64,000 nucleotides of DNA from Candidatus Symbiobacter mobilis CR (GCF_000477435.1 NC_022576.1:310001-374000); one strand, 5' to 3'; numbered from the stretch's first letter, positions 34,583 to 44,555 are shown. Program-made: numbers and translations. The notes: generated by a model from the sequence alone, not told the origin.

Positions 34583-35824
34583 ATGAGCATGACCCTGATT
34601 CCCATCGATATCGAGACGATCCGTCTCAACCACCCTTTGCCTTTTTCGCTGCGGACGAAGGACGGTGCATTGCTGGCCCCCAAGGGCTACATCATTGCGC
34701 GCCGCTCGGACTTGGATCTGCTGCGCAAACGGCGTGGGTCGCTGTGCATCGATATCACGGAGTCCGAAGAGCACCACCGTGCTTACGTCGGCAAGCTCCA
34801 CGACATGGTTCGCGAAGACAAGGAATTGGGGCAGATTGCCGGTACGGGCTTGTCCCCGGTGCTGGAAAAGCAGTCTCCTGTTCGAGAACAGGACGAGGAG
34901 CAGGACTGGTTCGATATCCAAGGACTGGCGCACAGCGTGCTGCGCGATGTGCGGTCGCCCGGCTTTCTGGGGCGGCTGGACAAACTCAGTGCAGCATTGG
35001 TGCGTCCCCTGCGCAGCAACCCGGATGGCACGCTGCTCGCGCTGATTCACCTTGCTGCGACGGAATTGCAGCGATACAGCGCGACACATGCCTTGCTGGT
35101 CGCAGCAGTCTGCACCCTGGCTTCCAAGGATGTATTGCGATGGGGGGAGGAAGAATCGCAGCTTTTGTTTAATGCAGCGCTGACGATGAATCTGGGAATG
35201 ACAGAACTGCACGACCGCATGGCGTTGCAGATGGAGCCGCCCAGCCCGGAACAGTTGCGAGTGATCCAGAAGCATCCGGATCATTCACGCGATGTGCTGT
35301 ACGACGTGGGGGTGGACGACAAGATCTGGATCGACGCCGTTTTGCAGCATCGATCCACCCAGGCAGGGCCGCTGGCCAAGCGTGTAGTGGGGGAGCGCCT
35401 TGCGCGGATGCTGCAGCGGGCGGACATGCTGGCTGCCAAACTGTCCCCCAGGGCGGCGCGTCCCCCAGGGGCGCCGGCGGTGGCGATGCAGTCCTGCTAT
35501 TTCGACGAACAGCGGCAGATGGACGAAGCCGGGGCTGCGCTCATCAAGGCGTGCGGTATTTATTCCCCTGGCACCTTCGTCAAGCTGGTCAATCAGGAAA
35601 TTGCCGTCGTCGTTCGCCGTGGTCTCAATACGACCATGCCTCGTGTGGCCGTATTGGTCAATCGGCAGGGGCTACCTGTGGGGGAACCCATCATCCGCGA
35701 AACCAGTGCGGCGGAGTTCCGCATCGTGAGCAGCCTTGCGCCCCGGGATGTGAAGGTGCATTGCAGCTTGGAGCGGCTACTGGCGCTGGTCAAACAAGGC
35801 TCTGTCGAGCGTCCCTGGTGGTGA
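34583..35824 (+). CDS. HD-GYP-like domain protein lacking catalytic motifs
   Basis: A soluble 413-residue protein. Residues 1-60 form a small domain with LRTKDGALLAPKGYIIARRSD, also found before many HD-GYP domains. The centre (about 145-290) follows the HD-GYP layout, with a YSATHALLVAAVC helix, NLGMTELHDRM, HPDHSRDVLYDVGV and a final VLQHRS. The normal HDxGK and HHExxxGxGYP motifs are replaced, so cyclic-di-GMP hydrolysis is unlikely; ligand binding remains possible. The last roughly 100 residues contain PGTFVKLVNQEIAVVVRRG, a segment typical of the C-terminal part of this family. It stands alone between divergent neighbours. Confidence 0.75.
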   Translation: MSMTLIPIDIETIRLNHPLPFSLRTKDGALLAPKGYIIARRSDLDLLRKRRGSLCIDITESEEHHRAYVGKLHDMVREDKELGQIAGTGLSPVLEKQSPVREQDEEQDWFDIQGLAHSVLRDVRSPGFLGRLDKLSAALVRPLRSNPDGTLLALIHLAATELQRYSATHALLVAAVCTLASKDVLRWGEEESQLLFNAALTMNLGMTELHDRMALQMEPPSPEQLRVIQKHPDHSRDVLYDVGVDDKIWIDAVLQHRSTQAGPLAKRVVGERLARMLQRADMLAAKLSPRAARPPGAPAVAMQSCYFDEQRQMDEAGAALIKACGIYSPGTFVKLVNQEIAVVVRRGLNTTMPRVAVLVNRQGLPVGEPIIRETSAAEFRIVSSLAPRDVKVHCSLERLLALVKQGSVERPWW

Positions 35825-35980
35825 TGCGCCCAGCAACGATCTGGGGTAGGACGTACGCAACATGGCCCCGGCTAGGCGTACCGACGAAGACAGTACATGA
35901 CGGTACCGCGAGGCGATACCACAACACCATGGCGGTTTGGCGTACATCCTTGGGGTACCACGCTACTTGCCTGTAGCAGG

Positions 35981-36610
35981 TCAGGGTGGGGTCGTTTCCA
36001 TAAAGCTGCTGCGCTGGGATAGCCGGTTGTGCAGCGAAGCCAGATTGGAATGGCGGTCACGCCATCCCAGTTGGGGAAAACGACAGTCGAGATGGTCGAG
36101 CGCTACGCCGACGGCAATGTCCGCAAGGCAAAAGTGCGCACCCATGCAATAGGCATGTTCCGCCAGGCTATTCCTCATGAATACAAGGGTTTGCTCGATG
36201 TTGCCGAGTTGGTGGTCGATCCAACGCTGACAACATTGCGATGCGTCGCGGCCTTCCCAGTGGCTCTCCAGCCATGCCAGCGCTGTTGCTTCAAGCATGC
36301 CATCGGCGAGGGCTTCCCACGTCTTGACTGCTGCGCGTTCCCGGCCCACTGCGGGCAGCAGCTTGCCGACGGGGGAGAGGGTGTCGAGGTACTCGACGAT
36401 CACCCGGGAATCAAAAATGCATTCCCCCCCTTCTGTGACGAGGCAAGGGGCTTCGCCCAAGGGACTGCCCAGGGAGCTGGGGTAGGGCGGTGGAGCGTCG
36501 GTCCTTGCGCCTTGGCCCAGGAAATCGCAATCGAAATCGAGTTTTTTCTCTGCGAGCACGATGCGTACCTTGCGGACGTAGGGGTTGGAGGTGGAGCCGA
36601 CAACTTTCAT
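35981..36610 (-). CDS. Glutathione S-transferase family protein
   Basis: The 209-residue product has a thioredoxin-fold N-terminus (KVVGSTSNPYVRKVRIVLAEK), with Ser rather than Tyr at the catalytic region. The glutathione-binding EAPCLVTEGGECIFDSRVI follows, in which the usual P-x-L-x-x-G-x-x-L/I-x-E/D-S pattern is visible. The helical C-terminal domain carries the family aspartate in CLADIAVGVAL. It resembles YibF-type enzymes. The substrate is unknown. It is divergent from purB, with GC-rich hairpins between them. Confidence 0.9.
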   Translation of the reverse strand: MKVVGSTSNPYVRKVRIVLAEKKLDFDCDFLGQGARTDAPPPYPSSLGSPLGEAPCLVTEGGECIFDSRVIVEYLDTLSPVGKLLPAVGRERAAVKTWEALADGMLEATALAWLESHWEGRDASQCCQRWIDHQLGNIEQTLVFMRNSLAEHAYCMGAHFCLADIAVGVALDHLDCRFPQLGWRDRHSNLASLHNRLSQRSSFMETTPP

Positions 36611-36636
36611 CGAAAAAAGAACACCGGTTGGAAACC

Positions 36637-36679
36637 CCGCCCTTCAGGGCGGTAAGCCATGCCCCGGCCTGAAGGCCGG
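36637..36679. repeat. Twin GC-rich palindromes between gst and purB
   Basis: Two perfect hairpins lie 11 bases apart: CCGCCC-ttca-GGGCGG (36637-36652) and CCGGCC-tgaa-GGCCGG (36664-36679), with complementary loops. They sit in a divergent promoter region, where transcription terminators are not expected. The form is like the terminal hairpins of IS200/IS605-type elements or REP-type palindromes, but no transposase is present. Confidence 0.75.
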
Positions 36680-36711
36680 TTCTGGATAGATGCAGGCAGG
36701 CGGAACAGTAA

Positions 36712-38172
<1,461 letters not shown>

Positions 38173-38224
38173 GTTGGGGGTGCAAGTCGTGGGGGAGTCG
38201 CTTCGGTTGGGTACCCCGCCGGAG

Positions 38225-38818
38225 TTAGCAAAGCGGCTGCGGAAAGTGCAACGTGACGGCGCCTAGCAAGGTACGCAGGCGTTCCCAGTCGAAACCCGGC
38301 CCGGGGTCTTGCTTGCGGCCGGGGGCGATGTGTTCGTGGCCGGCGATGTACGCGATAGTGGGGTATCGCTTGCATAGCAGCGTGCAAAGCTCGGTGAGCG
38401 CTGCGTATTGCGCGTCTTCGAACGTGTCCCCGACTATGCCCTCCAGTTCGATGCCAATGCTGTCGTTGTTGCAATCGAATTTTTGGCGATAGCTCGACGC
38501 TCCCGCGTGCCAGGCGCGGTCTGCACAACCCACGAACTGCCAGAGCTTGCCATTCCTTTGGATCAGGAAATGGCTGGACACCCGCAGATTCCGCAGTTCT
38601 TCCAGGCTAGGGTGCGCGGTGGTGTCGAGGTCATTGCAAAACAACTGGACGATTTCCGGCCCACCGTATTGCCCAGGGGGCAGGCTGATGGCGTGTACCA
38701 CGATCAGGTCGATGACTGCCCCGGCGGGACGGAAACCGAAGTTGGGGGAAAGAACCCGCTGTGCCTCTTGGTGCCATCCATCCGCATCGATGCCGCAAGG
38801 AAGGTCAGGAGGCATCAT
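38225..38818 (-). CDS. ampD: 1,6-anhydro-N-acetylmuramyl-L-alanine amidase
   Basis: AmpD splits anhydromuramyl peptides during cell-wall recycling in the cytoplasm. It is a zinc amidase_2 enzyme: the zinc ligands are expected at VVHAIS (His), WHAG (His) and the C-terminal DPGPGFDW (Asp), with HEHIAPGRKQDPG visible. The 197-residue size fits. The gene overlaps the end of the upstream pilR-like gene by 14 bases, so the two are probably co-transcribed. Confidence 0.94.
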   Translation of the reverse strand: MMPPDLPCGIDADGWHQEAQRVLSPNFGFRPAGAVIDLIVVHAISLPPGQYGGPEIVQLFCNDLDTTAHPSLEELRNLRVSSHFLIQRNGKLWQFVGCADRAWHAGASSYRQKFDCNNDSIGIELEGIVGDTFEDAQYAALTELCTLLCKRYPTIAYIAGHEHIAPGRKQDPGPGFDWERLRTLLGAVTLHFPQPLC

Positions 38819-40298
38819 CGCCCGATTCGGAGGCAGAAGTCGGCACGTCGATGCACAGGCGGCCCATCCGGTATCGAATCTGGCGCAGGCTCAAGCCCAG
38901 ACGCGCAGCGGCGGCAGTGCGGTTGAACCGGGTTTCCTGCAGGGTGCGCAGCAAGATTCCCCGCTCTTGGTCATCAAGGTACTGCTGCAAATCGCTGGGG
39001 ATGAGAACCTCCCCAGAGCGGATGGCATCGGGAGGCAATTCGGGGGCGGAGTGGGAATGCAAATCGGGAGGAGGGTTAGCCACCACGGTGGCAACAGGCA
39101 CGTCGAATTCGAGGTGGTTGTCATCACCCAGCGCCATGGCGCGGTGCAAGAGGTTTTCCAGCTCTCGGACGTTGCCGGTCAACGGCATGCGGGACAGTTC
39201 GGTCAGAAAGGCTGCATCGACGGGCGGCGCAGCGCGCCCGGATTCCCGGGCGATTTTGGCCAGCAGGGCTTCGCACAGATCCGGCAAATCTTCGAGCCGG
39301 TCGCGCAGCGGCGTGGTAACGATGTCGATGACGTTCAGGCGGTAGTACAAATCCTGCCGAAAGCGACCGGCACCTACTTCCGCAGAGAGGCTTTTGTGCG
39401 TCGCGCTGATGATGCGGACGTCCACCGGTTCTTCTTGCGTGGTGCCCAGGGGGCGGATTTTTCGTTCCTGAATGGCACGTAGCAGCTTCGATTGCATCGG
39501 CAAGGGGAGATCCCCGATCTCATCGAGAAACAGGGTTCCCCCTTGTGCAGCCTGAAAAAATCCGATGCGATCCTGATTGGCACCGGTGAAAGAGCCTTTG
39601 CGGGCGCCAAAGAACTCGGCTTCCAAGAGGTTTTCCGGGATGGCTGCGCAATTGACGGCGACCCATGCGTCGGAAGCCCGGTGGCTGTTGGCATGAATGG
39701 CGTAGGCGACCAGTTCCTTGCCGGTGCCGGATTCCCCGGTAATGAGCACGGGTGCCATGCTCGTGGCAATTTTTACGATGCGTGCTTTCAATGCCTGGAT
39801 GCACTGGGAACGCCCCGTTAACTTGGCCAGAACACGCTGCCCTTCCGATTGCAGGCTCTCGGTAATCGGATGCAGCGCTGATGCGGGACGTGCCGATGCT
39901 TGGGAATCCGCCACGTGCCGCACTGCTGAGGCGACGACGCTGCGGAATTGCTGGATGTCCACCGGCTTGGTGAGGTAGTCGAAGGCCCCGGCTTTCAGGG
40001 CATCGATGGCGTTGGCCGTCGAACCGTACGCCGTGATGACGATGCAGCGTTCTGCGCGTTGCTGCCCTTTGATCTGCGTAATCAACTCCATCCCCAACCC
40101 ATCGGGCAGACGCATGTCTGTAATCAGTGCGTCATAGCTATGGAGAGCGAGCAGCTCGCGTGCCTGGCGCAACGACTCTGCGGTGTCCACGAGGTAAAAC
40201 TCCCGCAGCAGGGTTAGCTCATATAGCGTGCGCAAATCCGGCTCGTCGTCAACGACCAAGATGCGAATACTGCGGTGGGACGGCGGTGTTTTCGGCAT
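38805..40298 (-). CDS. pilR: NtrC-family response regulator (PilR-like)
   Basis: A sigma-54-dependent activator of 497 residues. Receiver domain at about 10-125 (ILVVDDEPDLRTLYE, phosphorylated Asp in ITDMRLPDG); AAA domain at about 170-400 with Walker A GESGTGKE, the sigma-54 contact loop GSFTGA (the Ser variant seen in PilR) and GGTLFLDEIGDLP; Fis-type helix-turn-helix at the C-terminus (RTAAAARLGLSLRQIRYRM). PilR activates type IV pilin genes. The expected sensor kinase gene pilS is not adjacent: upstream is a divergent AhpD-like gene. ATG 40298 is used. Confidence 0.85.
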   Translation of the reverse strand: MPKTPPSHRSIRILVVDDEPDLRTLYELTLLREFYLVDTAESLRQARELLALHSYDALITDMRLPDGLGMELITQIKGQQRAERCIVITAYGSTANAIDALKAGAFDYLTKPVDIQQFRSVVASAVRHVADSQASARPASALHPITESLQSEGQRVLAKLTGRSQCIQALKARIVKIATSMAPVLITGESGTGKELVAYAIHANSHRASDAWVAVNCAAIPENLLEAEFFGARKGSFTGANQDRIGFFQAAQGGTLFLDEIGDLPLPMQSKLLRAIQERKIRPLGTTQEEPVDVRIISATHKSLSAEVGAGRFRQDLYYRLNVIDIVTTPLRDRLEDLPDLCEALLAKIARESGRAAPPVDAAFLTELSRMPLTGNVRELENLLHRAMALGDDNHLEFDVPVATVVANPPPDLHSHSAPELPPDAIRSGEVLIPSDLQQYLDDQERGILLRTLQETRFNRTAAAARLGLSLRQIRYRMGRLCIDVPTSASESGDDAS

Positions 40299-40501
40299 GG
40301 TGTATCTCGTCCATTGATCGTACAACGGATGCCGGAAACAGGCATGGGCAATAGGCGTGAGCAGTAGGCTTAGGAGAGGTGGCGATGCACCCCAAGCGCG
40401 TGGGAAATACCTTTGCAGCGCAAAACGAAAGGCCCCAAGGACTGTTGAAATCGGCTTTGCTACACTGCAAATTGATAAATTTCGATATAGAGGACAGAGA
40501 C

Positions 40502-40849
40502 GTGAGTACTTTCGAGCATGCTGAATTGACGCAAAAGATCAATACCAATCTGGCCACTTTTCGCAAGTCGCAAACCGAAGCCATGCAAGGTTTTGGCCAG
40601 TTGGCGCGGGCAGCGATGGCGGAAGGCAACGTCAGTGCCAAGCACAAGGAGCTTATCGCCACGGCTATCGGAATCAGCCAGCGTTGCTCGGGGTGCATCG
40701 GGTTTCACGTCAAGGCGTTGCAAAAGCTGGGCTGCACCAAGGCCGAATTCGAGGAAATGCTGGCTGTGTGCGTCTACATGGGTGGCGGCCCTGGGCTGAT
40801 GTACGTGGCCGAAGCGTTGCAGGCGTGGGACGACTTTGCTTCGGCGTAA
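40502..40849 (+). CDS. Carboxymuconolactone decarboxylase/AhpD-family protein
   Basis: A small all-helical protein of 115 residues. GTG 40502 has GAGGA upstream. The motif CSGCIGFHVKAL is the C-x-x-C-x-x-x-H redox centre of the AhpD-like branch, so a thiol peroxidase-coupled role is more likely than decarboxylation. The rest, AMAEGNVSAKHKELIATAI and MGGGPGLMYVAEALQAWD, matches the family. A 10-bp tandem repeat covers its stop codon. Its physiological partner is unknown. Confidence 0.88.
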   Translation: MSTFEHAELTQKINTNLATFRKSQTEAMQGFGQLARAAMAEGNVSAKHKELIATAIGISQRCSGCIGFHVKALQKLGCTKAEFEEMLAVCVYMGGGPGLMYVAEALQAWDDFASA

Positions 40850-40870
40850 TTCGGCGCAATTCGGCGTAAC
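40841..40870. repeat. 10-bp tandem repeat over the end of the AhpD-like gene
   Basis: Three units TCGGCGTAAT, TCGGCGCAAT and TCGGCGTAAC in succession. The stop codon TAA (40847-40849) lies in the first unit. Confidence 0.8.
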
Positions 40871-41006
40871 TCTCCTTCGGCAAAAACAGTACTTCGGCGT
40901 ACAGCGCGTATCCCTGGTTACGCCACCTCTTTGGGGTCTTGCTTCATTCTGCGGATCCTTGCGCACTTTCCCTTTGGATCAGTCAATCAGTCAGACAGTG
41001 TTCCCG

Positions 41007-41180
41007 ATGGCTCCTCTCGATCGATCCCTACTCAGGAAGCTCGTTGTGGCGGTTCTCCTCAAGCTGGTCGTGTTGACCATCCTGTGGTGGGCTTTTGTCC
41101 GTGATCATCGGGTTGCCGTCGATCCTGAGTGGGTGACCTCGATTCTTTTTTCCTCCCCCTCCCAAGGAGATTCCCCGTGA
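41007..41180 (+). CDS. cydP: Cytochrome bd oxidase small subunit CydP
   Basis: A 57-residue protein with one membrane helix (LVVAVLLKLVVLTILWWAFV) flanked by DRSLLRKL and RDHRVAVDPEWV. This fits the CydP family found before cydA in betaproteobacteria, which helps the bd oxidase. ATG 41007 begins APLDRSLLRK. Its stop codon overlaps the cydA GTG (GTGA), supporting translational coupling and one operon cydP-cydA-cydB-cydX-ybgE. Confidence 0.85.
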   Translation: MAPLDRSLLRKLVVAVLLKLVVLTILWWAFVRDHRVAVDPEWVTSILFSSPSQGDSP

Positions 41181-42754
41181 CTGCCGATCCCACCCTGGTT
41201 GATTTGTCCCGGTTGCAGTTTGCTGCAACCGCGATGTACCACTTCCTTTTCGTCCCTCTAACCTTAGGGATGGTGTGGATGCTGGTCATCATGGAAAGTG
41301 TCTACCTTCTCACTGGTAAGGTCGTCTGGAAGGATATGACCCGGTTTTGGGGCAAATTGTTTGGGATCAATTTCGCCCTGGGGGTAACGACGGGGATCAC
41401 GCTGGAATTCCAGTTCGGCACGAACTGGGCCTACTACTCCCACTACGTGGGGGACATCTTCGGGGCACCATTGGCTATCGAAGGATTGATGGCCTTTTTC
41501 CTCGAATCCACGATGATCGGACTGTTCTTTTTCGGGTGGGATCGCCTGTCACGAACGCAGCACTGGCTGGTGACGTTCCTCATGGCAGTGGGAACGAATC
41601 TTTCCGCGCTCTGGATTCTGATAGCCAATGGGTGGATGCAGAACCCGGTCGGCTCCGAGTTCAGTTTCGAGACCATGCGGATGGAGATGACCAGTTTCTG
41701 GGACGTGGTCTTCAACCACGATGCGCAAGCCAAGTTTGTGCATACGGTGTCTGCGGGCTACACCACGGGGGCGATGTTCGTGCTCTCGATTTCGAGCTGG
41801 TATTTGCTGCGTGGCAGAGATGTGGAATTTGCGCGGCGTAGCTTTGCCGTGGCTGCGGCCTTTGGTCTGGCCTCCGTCTTGAGCGTCATCGTGCTGGGCG
41901 ACGAATCGGGCTATACCGTCGTCGAGGCCCAGAAGTCCAAGCTCGCAGCGATGGAAGCCATGTGGGAAACCAAACCCGCCCCTGCTGGATTGACCTTGTT
42001 GGCCGTCATCAACGAGGAAGAGCAAAAGAACGATTGGGAGCTGGAGATTCCCTGGGTGATGGGAATCATCGGAACAAGGTCGCTGACGAAGGAAATCCCC
42101 GGTATTCACGACATCAAGAATACCAACCGCGAGCGGATACGAAGTGGAATCAAGGCGGTGACAGCCCTGGAAGCACTGCGCCGGGATCAAAAAGATGCTG
42201 CGGCCAAGCAAGTGTTCGAGCAGCACAAGGCGGACCTCGGTTTTGGGCTGCTCTTGAAGAAATACACCCAGGACGTAGCCCAGGCGACCCCTGACATGAT
42301 TGAGCGTGCCGTACACGATACGGTGCCTCGGGTGGCTCCGTTGTTCTGGGGGTTCCGGTTCATGGTGGGGCTGGGTTTTGCGATGCTGTTCCTCTTTGGC
42401 TGGGCTTTTGTCAGCGCGGTGAAGAACGGGGTAGCGCACCATCCCTGGTTGTTGCGCGCCGCGTTATGGATGTTGCCCGCGCCGTGGATCGCTTGCGAGC
42501 TGGGGTGGTTCGTCGCGGAATATGGTCGCCAGCCTTGGACGATCTTCCAAGTCCTGCCCACCCACCTGTCCGTTTCCGCGCTCAGCGTCGAAAGCCTGTA
42601 TGGTTCCCTGGCAGGTTTCATCGGGTTCTATACGGTGCTGCTTGTCGTCGAGATGTTCCTGATGGTCAAGTTTGCCCGTCTCGGGCCGGCCAGCCTTGCT
42701 ACGGGCCGGTATGAGGGAGAGGCAGCGCCCCAGACTGCCCACGCACACCACTGA
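41177..42754 (+). CDS. cydA: Cytochrome bd ubiquinol oxidase subunit I
   Basis: The haem-bearing subunit of the high-affinity terminal oxidase, in the inner membrane. GTG 41177 has AAGGAGA six bases upstream and gives 525 residues, the size of the long-Q-loop E. coli type. Visible family segments are LSRLQFAATAMYHFLFVPLT (haem His near residue 19), GSEFSFETMRMEMTSFW, and the periplasmic Q loop with GLTLLAVINEEEQKNDWEL in pieces. The C-terminal QPWTIFQVLPTHLSVSAL is also family-specific. Such oxidases serve low-oxygen respiration. Confidence 0.96.
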   Translation: MTADPTLVDLSRLQFAATAMYHFLFVPLTLGMVWMLVIMESVYLLTGKVVWKDMTRFWGKLFGINFALGVTTGITLEFQFGTNWAYYSHYVGDIFGAPLAIEGLMAFFLESTMIGLFFFGWDRLSRTQHWLVTFLMAVGTNLSALWILIANGWMQNPVGSEFSFETMRMEMTSFWDVVFNHDAQAKFVHTVSAGYTTGAMFVLSISSWYLLRGRDVEFARRSFAVAAAFGLASVLSVIVLGDESGYTVVEAQKSKLAAMEAMWETKPAPAGLTLLAVINEEEQKNDWELEIPWVMGIIGTRSLTKEIPGIHDIKNTNRERIRSGIKAVTALEALRRDQKDAAAKQVFEQHKADLGFGLLLKKYTQDVAQATPDMIERAVHDTVPRVAPLFWGFRFMVGLGFAMLFLFGWAFVSAVKNGVAHHPWLLRAALWMLPAPWIACELGWFVAEYGRQPWTIFQVLPTHLSVSALSVESLYGSLAGFIGFYTVLLVVEMFLMVKFARLGPASLATGRYEGEAAPQTAHAHH

Positions 42755-42765
42755 AAGGAATGACC

Positions 42766-43905
42766 ATGTTGCTCGATTACGAAACTCTCAAGGTCATTTG
42801 GTGGTTGCTCGTCGGCGTTTTGCTGGTCGGCTTTGCCGTGATGGATGGGCACGACATGGGCGTTGGCGCTCTGCTTCCCTTCGTTGGGAAAGACGACATT
42901 GAGCGCAGGGTCGTTATCAACACGGTAGGCCCCCATTGGGATGGGAACCAGGTGTGGTTCATCACCGGGGGTGGGGCCATTTTTGCCGCGTGGCCTTTGG
43001 TGTATGCCACTGCGTTTAGTGGCTTCTACTGGGCGATGTTGATCGTATTGTGGGCGCTGTTTTTCCGACCGGTAGGTTTCGATTACCGCAGCAAGATTGA
43101 GCACCCCACTTGGCGCAGCGTGTGGGATTGGGGTTTGTTTGTTGGGGGATTCATTCCACCCGTCATTTTTGGGGTGGCGTTTGGCAATCTGCTGCAAGGG
43201 GTACCGTTTTATTTCGACTCCTACCTCGTGCCGATCTACACGGGTTCGTTCTGGGCGTTGCTCAACCCCTTTGCATTGCTTGCCGGTGTCGTCAGCAGCG
43301 CGATGATCATCCTGCACGGCGGGGCGTACCTCGCCCATCGAACGGAAGGTGTCATCCAGGAAAGAACGATCCGCTATGCGCGTATTGCGGCAATCGTGAC
43401 CATCGTCTCTTTCGTCTTGGCTGGGCTGTGGCTGCAAGGGATCGATGGGTATCGCATCACCGGTGGGGCTGAGCCTAGTGCCTTGCCGAATCCGGTGGCC
43501 AAGACCGTCGTGCAGGAAGCAGGGGCATGGATGGCCAACTATGGAAGCTGCCCTTCACTGTGGCTGCTCCCTCTGCTGGGCATTGCAGGAGCTGCCGGTG
43601 CGTTCGTATTGCTGGCGCAAAGGAAAACCTTGTTGGCTTTTGTGTCATCGGCACTGGCTTTGGTGGGGATCATTGGCACGGCGGGGGCTTCGATGTTTCC
43701 GTTCATCATGCCGTCGAGCTCCGTCCCTTCCGCGAGCTTGACCGTGTGGGACAGTGTGTCCAGCCATCGCACCTTGTGCATCATGCTGTGGGCTACGCTC
43801 ATCTTCATGCCCTTGATCATCTTCTACACATCCTGGGCATATAGGGTGATGCGTGGCAAGGTGACTGCGGCCTACGTCCGTGAAAACGATCATGCCGCGT
43901 ACTGA
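42766..43905 (+). CDS. cydB: Cytochrome bd ubiquinol oxidase subunit II
   Basis: The structural partner of CydA. ATG 42766, with AAAGGA six bases before it, gives 379 residues beginning LLDYETLKVIWWLLVGVLLV; an ATG six bases earlier is less well placed. Family marks are FAVMDGHDMGVGALLPFVGK, HWDGNQVWFITGGGAIFAAWP in two adjoining pieces, and PFIMPSSSVPSASLTVWD near the end. There are eight or nine membrane helices. It lies directly between cydA and cydX. Confidence 0.96.
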   Translation: MLLDYETLKVIWWLLVGVLLVGFAVMDGHDMGVGALLPFVGKDDIERRVVINTVGPHWDGNQVWFITGGGAIFAAWPLVYATAFSGFYWAMLIVLWALFFRPVGFDYRSKIEHPTWRSVWDWGLFVGGFIPPVIFGVAFGNLLQGVPFYFDSYLVPIYTGSFWALLNPFALLAGVVSSAMIILHGGAYLAHRTEGVIQERTIRYARIAAIVTIVSFVLAGLWLQGIDGYRITGGAEPSALPNPVAKTVVQEAGAWMANYGSCPSLWLLPLLGIAGAAGAFVLLAQRKTLLAFVSSALALVGIIGTAGASMFPFIMPSSSVPSASLTVWDSVSSHRTLCIMLWATLIFMPLIIFYTSWAYRVMRGKVTAAYVRENDHAAY

Positions 43906-43930
43906 TTGCGCGGCGAGTTGGAGAACAAGC

Positions 43931-44056
43931 ATGTGGTATTTCGCCTGGGTTTTGGGGATCGCTTTCGCAGTGCTCTTCGCCATCGTCGTGGCGATGTGGG
44001 ATGAACATCGCGCCGCACGGGAGGCTACGGCACTGGAGCATCCAGGTTCCCATTGA
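43931..44056 (+). CDS. cydX: Cytochrome bd oxidase accessory subunit CydX
   Basis: A 41-residue single-helix protein, MWYFAWVLGIAFAVLFAIVV, followed by AMWDEHRAAREAT. The MWYFAWxLG start is diagnostic for CydX (YbgT), a small subunit needed for stable bd oxidase. GGAG lies upstream. The stop codon overlaps an ATG (TGATG) that was probably the original start of the next gene. Confidence 0.92.
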   Translation: MWYFAWVLGIAFAVLFAIVVAMWDEHRAAREATALEHPGSH

Positions 44057-44059
44057 TGT

Positions 44060-44085
44060 CATCGAGTGATTACATCGAGTGATTC
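44060..44085. repeat. 13-bp tandem duplication at the start of ybgE
   Basis: CATCGAGTGATTA (44060-44072) is followed at once by CATCGAGTGATTC (44073-44085), 12 of 13 bases equal. Removing one copy would join ATG 44056 in frame to the ybgE coding sequence as MSSSDSTVV; with both copies that ATG meets a stop after eight codons. Confidence 0.88.
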
Positions 44086-44428
44086 CACTGTGGTGCTGTC
44101 ACCCGAAGTGCTTCCGGCGACCAAGGAATCACAGTCGTCTGCCGCGCAGTCGGGGTGGAGGGGACTGAGCCTGTGCATTGCCTTGACCATCATGGTGGTC
44201 GGTAGTGCCTACCCCTTCTTTTTCACACTGCCCGGCGCTCCGGCGGACAAACCTGTGCATCATGGTTATGTCATGGTGCTGTTGTGGGCCATGTGCGCGG
44301 GGCTGGTGCATGGGGTCGGTTTCGTGCCTCGATGGGCGCCATGGCGCTGGTTGTTTTCTGGCTGGGCATGTCTGTTTGCCCTAGGTTTGGCCGCATTCCT
44401 TCGAACTCAGGCTTGGATGATCGCCTGA
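44066..44428 (+). CDS. ybgE: Cyd operon protein YbgE-like (CydE), start displaced
   Basis: About 120 residues with three hydrophobic helices (LSLCIALTIMVVGSAYPFF, then GYVMVLLWAMCAGLVHGVGF and WLFSGWACLFALGLA). Its position after cydX and its helix pattern fit the YbgE family of the cyd operon, function unclear. GTG 44066 is the first in-frame start but has no good ribosome site. The 13-bp duplication at 44060-44085 appears to have put the older ATG, which overlapped the cydX stop, out of frame, so expression may be reduced. Confidence 0.7.
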   Translation: MITSSDSTVVLSPEVLPATKESQSSAAQSGWRGLSLCIALTIMVVGSAYPFFFTLPGAPADKPVHHGYVMVLLWAMCAGLVHGVGFVPRWAPWRWLFSGWACLFALGLAAFLRTQAWMIA

Positions 44429-44555
44429 GCGTTGGCCTGAGTATTGGTGTTTCTGCGCCCATCCAGCTTCTTTCTGCTGGGTTGTTTTCCCCGATGCGGT
44501 AGGGGGCTATCGTCGGTGTGATCATGCTGGGTGCTTTTCCCCCAAGGTCGCTGCC

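Noticed and set aside
44463..44488. CCAGC / GCTGG hairpin followed by GTTGTTTT after ybgE, considered as the cyd operon terminator
   Set aside because: Only a 5-bp stem and an interrupted T run, so not supported.
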